Source: Phycisphaerales bacterium
Lineage (GTDB): Bacteria > Pseudomonadota > Gammaproteobacteria > Competibacterales > Competibacteraceae
Length of the DNA: 10,142 nucleotides
Reading direction: 5' to 3'
NCBI GenBank assembly: GCA_014879435.1
Contig: JACSSB010000171.1
Location: forward strand, 1-10,142
Under the pieces are notes generated by a model. That model was given only the letters and a program-made list of their open reading frames with translations. It did not search any database and had not been told where the DNA came from. Of the stretch, positions 6,366 through 10,142 are shown in pieces (the stretch's first letter is position 1; the number at the start of each line of letters is the position of its first letter). A program made the translations under genes and the position numbers.

Positions 6366-7646
6366 TCAAACCGGTAGATGATCGCGACTAGCGACCATCA
6401 CAAACGCCTGACCGGGTCGCAGATCATAGGCAAAAGGCCGAGGGATATACTCCAGGGTATATTCCGGCGACACATCCTGCAGCGGCGCACCAGCCTGGAT
6501 GAAGGTACCTAGATTTTCAGCGTAAAAATATTGATGATTCCAGGGATCTTTGTTGAGAATGAGCAGCGCCTCCTCATGGGACCGAGTGGACGCTTTCCAC
6601 ATAACCAGAATGTTAGGGTTCTGATAAGGCAGGATTGTGGTTGGGCATTCCTCACAAAAGATGGGGTACTGACGCTTGATCGCATTGACCGCAGTGATGA
6701 ACTCGCACAAGTCGATATTGGGCTGTTCCCAATCACTAGGACGTGTGTTGACCACATGCAACCGACGGCGGAAGCCATATTCAAATCCAATCGGCATCAT
6801 GACTCCAGCGGAAAACAGCGCCGAAAACAGATAGCGTTGCTTCATCGCCGCCACGTTGCCGTTGACCTCCTGGAACAAGCGCTCGGTATCGTGACTTTCG
6901 GCGAAGCTGATAGATGGTGCGATGTCACGAACCAACTGATACTGCTCCAACAGCCAAGCCCCATGGAAATCCCACCACTTGGAGCTGTTGAATACATAGT
7001 CAAAACCGGCCTGGGCGGTCTGCTTGGTCTGATCAGCAGTACATCCTAGAGTTTCGGCAGTAAAGACCGCATCGGGATATTTCTGCCGGATCTCGCGGAT
7101 CAATCGCCCCCACATATGACCGGGAATCTGGTAGGCCGCGTCGCAACGAAATCCTTTGAATCCCAGTCCCAGCAGGTATTCGACGATTTGATAAAAATAG
7201 CGATACAACCCTTCTGGGTCGGAAGTATGTTGGTGATCGAAACGGACCAGATCGCCCCATACCACCTTATGGCCATCCTCCATGCAAAACGGGTGAGCAA
7301 TCTCACCATTTTCCTGCATGAACCATTCACGGTGCTGGCGTGTTAACTCAGAGTCGAAGGCGCAATGATTAATGACTAAATCCACCATCACCTTGAGTCC
7401 AAGGCGGTCGGCGGCGGCCAGTGCGGCTTTGATCTGCTGATCGGGGGAAAGCTTGGATGCCGGATCAACCAGCAGGGGATTAAGTTTGAAGTAGTCGGCG
7501 ATGGAATAAAGACTGCCCGAAGATCCAGGCTTTTGGACTGGATTGACGAAAACCCAGTCGAATCCCATGCTGGCAGCCCGTTCGAGGTGCGATTCCCAAT
7601 CCCCGAAAGGTCCAGCCAACAAGGGAAACAGGTTATAAATCAGCAT
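6366..7646 (-). CDS. Compact GH13 alpha-amylase-family enzyme, first gene of glucan cluster
   Basis: This 426-residue cytoplasmic protein has the four GH13 regions. Region I is MVDLVINH (Asp89, His94). Region II is GFRCDAAY with Arg167 and the nucleophile Asp169. Region III is FTAETLG with the acid/base Glu198. Region IV is ESHDTER with His252 and Asp253. The complete Asp/Glu/Asp triad argues for activity. The HREWF stretch at 105-109 and the general layout recall the catalytic domain of GlgE-type maltosyltransferases, but the large N-terminal domains of GlgE are absent and the protein starts almost directly with the barrel. The residues after about 330 would form a small beta-sandwich. There is no signal peptide. 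A strong GAGGGGAG site lies 6 nt before the ATG. It leads the cluster, with glgA 107 nt downstream. It may be an amylase, a transferase or a phosphorylase-like enzyme. Confidence 0.88.
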   Translation of the reverse strand: MLIYNLFPLLAGPFGDWESHLERAASMGFDWVFVNPVQKPGSSGSLYSIADYFKLNPLLVDPASKLSPDQQIKAALAAADRLGLKVMVDLVINHCAFDSELTRQHREWFMQENGEIAHPFCMEDGHKVVWGDLVRFDHQHTSDPEGLYRYFYQIVEYLLGLGFKGFRCDAAYQIPGHMWGRLIREIRQKYPDAVFTAETLGCTADQTKQTAQAGFDYVFNSSKWWDFHGAWLLEQYQLVRDIAPSISFAESHDTERLFQEVNGNVAAMKQRYLFSALFSAGVMMPIGFEYGFRRRLHVVNTRPSDWEQPNIDLCEFITAVNAIKRQYPIFCEECPTTILPYQNPNILVMWKASTRSHEEALLILNKDPWNHQYFYAENLGTFIQAGAPLQDVSPEYTLEYIPRPFAYDLRPGQAFVMVASRDHLPV

Positions 7647-7675
7647 CGGCGACTCCCCTCAACTCTTGGTTCTGA

Positions 7676-7739
7676 CGACCGTGGTACGACGCACTGCGGT
7701 CGATTGCATGGGCTTGGCCTGATTTGACTTGACAGGCCA
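7676..7739 (-). promoter_or_regulatory. Structured leader upstream of the glucan cluster
   Basis: The 136-nt gap between the bfr stop and the GH13 start should carry the cluster promoter. No convincing -35/-10 pair was found. It holds two inverted repeats: TGGCCTG (7715-7721) with CAGGCCA (7733-7739) around 11 nt, and CGACCG (7676-7681) with CGGTCG (7697-7702) around 15 nt. Neither is followed by a T-tract. They may be operators or leader hairpins; known riboswitch motifs were not recognised. Confidence 0.3.
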
Positions 7740-7752
7740 GTTTGTCGAAATC

Positions 7753-7786
7753 GTAGCATGAAAACCATTCACCAGAACGATGCTAC
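7753..7786 (-). repeat. Inverted repeat at the 3' end of bfr
   Basis: GTAGCAT (7753-7759) and ATGCTAC (7780-7786) are exact reverse complements with a 20-nt loop, and one arm overlaps the bfr stop codon. On the minus strand the stem is followed only by GATTT, so termination is possible but weakly supported. Confidence 0.3.
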
Positions 7787-8247
7787 ATCTGCGCTTGTAG
7801 ATAATTGGCTAAACCCAGACGACCCACCAATGCCAACTGCGTTTCCAGCCAACCGATGTGCTGTTCTTCGCTGGTCAAGATGGCCACCAGCAGATCGCGA
7901 GTGACATAATCGGCACAGCTTTCACAATAAGCGATGGCTTCCCGATACAACGGATGAGCGTTGTATTCAAGTTTCAGATCCCCGCGAAACGCTTCCTCGA
8001 CGTTTTCACCGATATAAAGCTTGCCCAAATCCTGCAAGTTGGGCAGACCTTCCAGCTCCAGAATGCGCCGCACCAATAGATCGGCGTGCTTCATCTCGTC
8101 GATCGACTCCTCGTATTCGTGCTTGCCCAGTTTAGTGAAACCCCAGTTGTCGAATATGCGCGCATGCAGAAAATACTGATTGATGGCGGTCAGTTCATTC
8201 TTGAGAGATTGGTTCAGGTACTCAACAACTTTGGCATCGCCTTTCAT
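7783..8247 (-). CDS. bfr: Bacterioferritin (heme-containing ferritin)
   Basis: Bfr assembles into a 24-subunit shell that oxidises Fe(II) and stores it as a ferric mineral, with heme bound between subunits. The 154-residue protein keeps the E. coli numbering: ferroxidase ligands Glu18, Glu51, His54, Glu94, Glu127 and His130, the heme ligand Met52, and Tyr25. It is therefore a catalytic, heme-binding subunit, not one of the paralogues that has lost the centre. The ATG at 8247 has a GAGAG ribosome-binding site upstream. It begins 19 nt after the bfd stop, so the two are almost certainly cotranscribed. Iron control by Fur or a similar regulator is expected, but no Fur box was recognised. Confidence 0.97.
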   Translation of the reverse strand: MKGDAKVVEYLNQSLKNELTAINQYFLHARIFDNWGFTKLGKHEYEESIDEMKHADLLVRRILELEGLPNLQDLGKLYIGENVEEAFRGDLKLEYNAHPLYREAIAYCESCADYVTRDLLVAILTSEEQHIGWLETQLALVGRLGLANYLQAQM

Positions 8248-8266
8248 CGGATCGCTCTCTTAAAAC

Positions 8267-8569
8267 TCATAAATCCACAGCAAACCAGGCCGCACGCTGC
8301 GGAGCAGGCTCGACCGCAGATGCGGGTGGTGTCATCTCAACGGCTACTGCCGTGGCATGATCTATTGGGGCCGATACTGGAACTGACTCTGAAGCCGATG
8401 ATGGAGCCAGCAAGCAAGCATCCAAAACCTGGCGCACGTCGTCCAAGCACTTACCGCACTCGGTGCCTAGCCCAAAACGGGCACTGAGATCCCCCACGCT
8501 TCGGGCGCCTTGCTCGACCGCCTCACGGATTTGCGTGTCGGAAACCGACTTGCAGATGCACAAAAACAT
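8267..8569 (-). CDS. bfd: Bacterioferritin-associated ferredoxin with a long C-terminal tail
   Basis: Bfd is a small [2Fe-2S] protein that docks on Bfr and passes electrons to the heme so that stored iron is released. The cluster cysteines are Cys4, Cys6, Cys38 and Cys41 (MFLCICKSVS and TECGKCLDDV), the same positions as in E. coli Bfd. The start at 8569 is chosen because GGAGGGTGG precedes it and it gives the standard N-terminus; an ATG 42 nt further upstream would add an arginine-rich leader. The protein has 100 residues, against about 64 in E. coli. The extra part (from about residue 54) is rich in Ala, Pro, Ser and Val and looks disordered, ending in PQRAAWFAVDL. It precedes bfr by 19 nt. 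Confidence 0.93.
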   Translation of the reverse strand: MFLCICKSVSDTQIREAVEQGARSVGDLSARFGLGTECGKCLDDVRQVLDACLLAPSSASESVPVSAPIDHATAVAVEMTPPASAVEPAPQRAAWFAVDL

Positions 8570-8625
8570 GGCCACCCTCCTTCTTGATCGAACAGATAAA
8601 GCCTGGCTCACTCATCCTAAAGACT

Positions 8626-8650
8626 CGCGGCAACCAGTTTGGTTGCCGCG
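8626..8650 (-). terminator. Hairpin downstream of lgt, probable terminator
   Basis: CGCGGCAACC (8626-8635) and GGTTGCCGCG (8641-8650) form a perfect 10-bp GC-rich stem with a 5-nt loop, 37 nt after the lgt stop codon. On the minus strand the stem is followed by AGTCTTTAGG, a poor U-tract, so intrinsic termination may be partial. Its place between lgt and bfd fits a transcript boundary. Confidence 0.55.
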
Positions 8651-8687
8651 CTTTACCAACCTTCTTGTCTTTGCATGGAACAAAGCA

Positions 8688-9494
8688 CTAAGACGCGCTT
8701 CCAGCTCGGATTGTTGTTCGACGATAGGCCAACTTCAATAGCAGCACACCCACCATGATCAAGGGCAGCGACAGCAACTGCCCCATGGTCACCCAGCCAA
8801 AAGCCAGATAGCCAAGATGCACATCCGGCTGGCGGAAGAACTCTACTAGAAAGCGAAAAATACCGTAGCTCAGTGCGAATACCCCCGATACTGCCATGGT
8901 GGGTCTTGGCTTGGATGAGAACAACCAGACGATCAAAAACAGCGCTACTCCCTCCAGTGCCGCTTCGTACAACTGCGAGGGATGGCGTGGTAACTGATCA
9001 GCAGTTCGCGGGAATACCATGCCCCACGACAGATCAGTGACCCGACCCCACAATTCGCCGTTGATAAAATTACCGATCCGCCCAAACAGGATGCCCGGCG
9101 CGATCAGGGGGGCAATAAAATCCATCGCTTCCCAGAATCGGTGCTGGTATTTGCGCGCAAACAGCAGCATGGCCAGCAACACCCCGATAAAGCCGCCATG
9201 AAACGACATGCCGCCTTCCCAGACTCGAAATAGCACCAAGGGATTATCGAGGAAGGAGCTGAGGCTATAGAACAGGATGTAGCCGATCCGACCACCAAGA
9301 ATCACTCCCATGGCGATGTAGAACACCAGATCGTCCACTTGAGCGGTGGTCCAACCGGAATCGGGTTTGCGGGCACGGTAACGGCCCAGCGCCCAGCCGG
9401 CGAGGAAGCCCAGTAGGTACATGAGGCCATACCAGCGCACATGCAACGGCCCGAGACTGAACGCCACCGGATCGAAATCGGGATGTACGAGCAT
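8688..9494 (-). CDS. lgt: Prolipoprotein diacylglyceryl transferase (Lgt)
   Basis: Lgt is an inner-membrane enzyme that moves a diacylglyceryl group from phosphatidylglycerol to the lipobox cysteine of prolipoproteins. It is a 268-residue polytopic protein. Family landmarks are FDPVAFSLGP and HVRWYGLMYLLGF near the N-terminus, GGRIGYILFY (67-76), MSFHGGFIG with His99 (E. coli His103), the Lgt signature FGRIGNFINGELWGR with Arg139 and Asn142, HPSQLYEA (171-178) and EFFRQPD with Arg221. It is shorter than the 291-residue E. coli enzyme because the loop before HPSQLYE is shorter, as in many bacteria. GGGAG lies about 8 nt upstream of the ATG. In many bacteria lgt is followed by thyA; here the next gene is bfd. 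Confidence 0.97.
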   Translation of the reverse strand: MLVHPDFDPVAFSLGPLHVRWYGLMYLLGFLAGWALGRYRARKPDSGWTTAQVDDLVFYIAMGVILGGRIGYILFYSLSSFLDNPLVLFRVWEGGMSFHGGFIGVLLAMLLFARKYQHRFWEAMDFIAPLIAPGILFGRIGNFINGELWGRVTDLSWGMVFPRTADQLPRHPSQLYEAALEGVALFLIVWLFSSKPRPTMAVSGVFALSYGIFRFLVEFFRQPDVHLGYLAFGWVTMGQLLSLPLIMVGVLLLKLAYRRTTIRAGSAS

Positions 9495-9582
9495 GAAAAA
9501 CTCCCAAAAGATAAGGTCACCGTTGGCGATCAGTCACTAACCATGACCACTGAATCAGGAATACGAAATCGGATCACGCAGC

Positions 9583-9864
9583 TCAACGAAAAATGAGCCA
9601 AGTCAGATAAGTTATTAGCACGATGAGAATGGGCAGAATCACCACCATCGTCTTGCGGGTGCCGGTGACCAGTTGCGCACTTTTGGCCTGAATTTGCTCG
9701 GCACGCTCCTGAAGACGTTCCGCACGCTCATACTGCTTTTGCACCAGTGCAAACTGCGCCCGCTGCACGGTCAATGCCTCAGCCTGACGCTCCAATTGCA
9801 ACTTTTGACCATCACGTATCTCCTCCAGCACCTGCATCAGGCGATGGAAATCCTGCTCATTCAT
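9583..9864 (-). CDS. Small coiled-coil, tail-anchored membrane protein of unknown function
   Basis: I do not recognise this 93-residue protein. Residues about 5-62 are charged and rich in Gln, Glu, Arg and Ala (for example LERQAEALTVQRAQF and ERAERLQERAEQIQAK) and should form a long helix or coiled coil. Residues 73-92 (MVVILPILIVLITYLTWLIF) form one hydrophobic segment at the very C-terminus, preceded by TRK. This is a tail-anchor layout that would leave the helix in the cytoplasm. AAGGA lies 9 nt before the ATG. It begins 22 nt after the rlmI stop, so the two are probably cotranscribed, and lgt follows after an 88-nt gap. A scaffold or partner-recruiting role is conceivable, but nothing shows which. 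The ordered composition and ribosome-binding site support a real gene. Confidence 0.8.
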   Translation of the reverse strand: MNEQDFHRLMQVLEEIRDGQKLQLERQAEALTVQRAQFALVQKQYERAERLQERAEQIQAKSAQLVTGTRKTMVVILPILIVLITYLTWLIFR

Positions 9865-9886
9865 CGCTTAAATTCCTTACATCCTT

Positions 9887-10142
9887 TCAGGTCGGCAGTA
9901 CCCGTGCGAATATCGCCTTGAGATAATCGGTTTCGGGAATGGCGGGCAAAACCGGATGATCCGGCCCCTGCCGACCTTGCTCCAAAATGACCAGATTGCG
10001 GTCGAGATGTCGCGACCCTTGCAACAGGGTTTGCACCAAGACATCACGCGATAACAATTGCGAACAAGAGCAAGAGATCAGCAACCCGTCGCGCTCCAAT
10101 ACCTGCATTGCCATCTCGTTGAGTCGCCGATAAGCCAGTGCC
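9887..10142 (-). CDS. rlmI: 23S rRNA (cytosine-5) methyltransferase RlmI, C-terminal fragment (5' end outside window)
   Basis: The frame is open to the right edge. The visible 85 residues begin ALAYRRLNEMAMQVLERDG and contain LLISCSCSQLLSRDV, the catalytic-region motif of class I SAM-dependent RlmI/YccW-type methyltransferases (E. coli has LLTFSCSGLM). They end with an EQGRQGPDHPVLPAIPETDYLKAIFARV stretch like the family's conserved EQ-x-R-Q-x-x-DHPV...E-x-x-YLK end. E. coli RlmI makes m5C1962 in 23S rRNA. The N-terminal PUA domain and SAM-binding motifs are outside the window. The small coiled-coil gene follows by 22 nt. A close paralogue of the same family is possible, but the C-terminus fits RlmI well. 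Confidence 0.85.
   Translation of the reverse strand, partial: ALAYRRLNEMAMQVLERDGLLISCSCSQLLSRDVLVQTLLQGSRHLDRNLVILEQGRQGPDHPVLPAIPETDYLKAIFARVLPT

Noticed and set aside
6531..7049. 172-codon open frame on the plus strand
   Set aside because: It lies fully inside the GH13 gene on the opposite strand, has no family motifs, and the GH13 frame has all catalytic regions.
8570..8611. Upstream start for bfd, adding 14 residues
   Set aside because: The standard Bfd N-terminus begins at the ATG on 8569 with the first cysteine at residue 4, and GGAGGGTGG lies just before it. The longer start would place that site inside the gene.
1..10142. tRNA, CRISPR, insertion sequence, integrase or defence genes
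   Set aside because: None was seen: every long frame is explained by metabolic or housekeeping genes, and no spaced direct repeats or terminal inverted repeats of element type were found by eye.

Overview
The window looks like chromosomal DNA from a gammaproteobacterium. The ErpA N-terminus, the RlmI C-terminus, the Lgt sequence and the Bfd/Bfr pair all read like gammaproteobacterial housekeeping proteins. The genus cannot be fixed from this window. An environmental lineage that stores glycogen (sulfur oxidiser, methanotroph or Competibacter-like) is an inference from the large alpha-glucan cluster. No tRNA, rRNA, insertion sequence, phage gene or CRISPR array was seen. All genes but one are on the minus strand, and no gene-free stretch exceeds 300 bases.

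Layout from left to right. (1) Positions 1-1161: the first 18 codons of erpA (iron-sulfur insertion) lie downstream of argC (arginine biosynthesis), both on the minus strand, each with a plausible sigma70-type promoter. (2) Positions 1349-1849: a membrane-anchored TlpA/ResA-like thioredoxin-fold protein, the only plus-strand gene, diverges from argC and converges on the next cluster. (3) Positions 1911-7646: a minus-strand alpha-glucan cluster of four genes. In transcription order these are a compact GH13 alpha-amylase-family enzyme, a GT5 glycogen synthase (glgA) of a type that recalls cyanobacterial GlgA, and two diverged GH57 proteins. (4) Positions 7783-8569: bfd and bfr, a bacterioferritin and its [2Fe-2S] partner for iron storage and release. 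(5) Positions 8688-9494: lgt (lipoprotein biogenesis), followed by a hairpin that could be its terminator. (6) Positions 9583-10142: a small coiled-coil, tail-anchored protein of unknown function and the 3' end of rlmI (23S rRNA methyltransferase).

How the genes work together. The four glucan genes probably form one transcription unit. GlgA would elongate alpha-1,4-glucan from ADP-glucose, and the GH13 and GH57 proteins would trim, transfer or remodel the chains. The ADP-glucose supplier (glgC), the classical branching enzyme (glgB) and phosphorylase (glgP) are not in the window. The gaps between these genes are unusually long (about 100-120 nt). Two of them hold clear inverted repeats, one of which overlaps the glgA ribosome-binding site, so gene-by-gene post-transcriptional control is a reasonable hypothesis. 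This cluster, with its two GH57 proteins of unknown specificity, is the most interesting part of the window. The other genes are ordinary housekeeping genes with a few oddities, notably an Ala/Pro-rich tail on Bfd.
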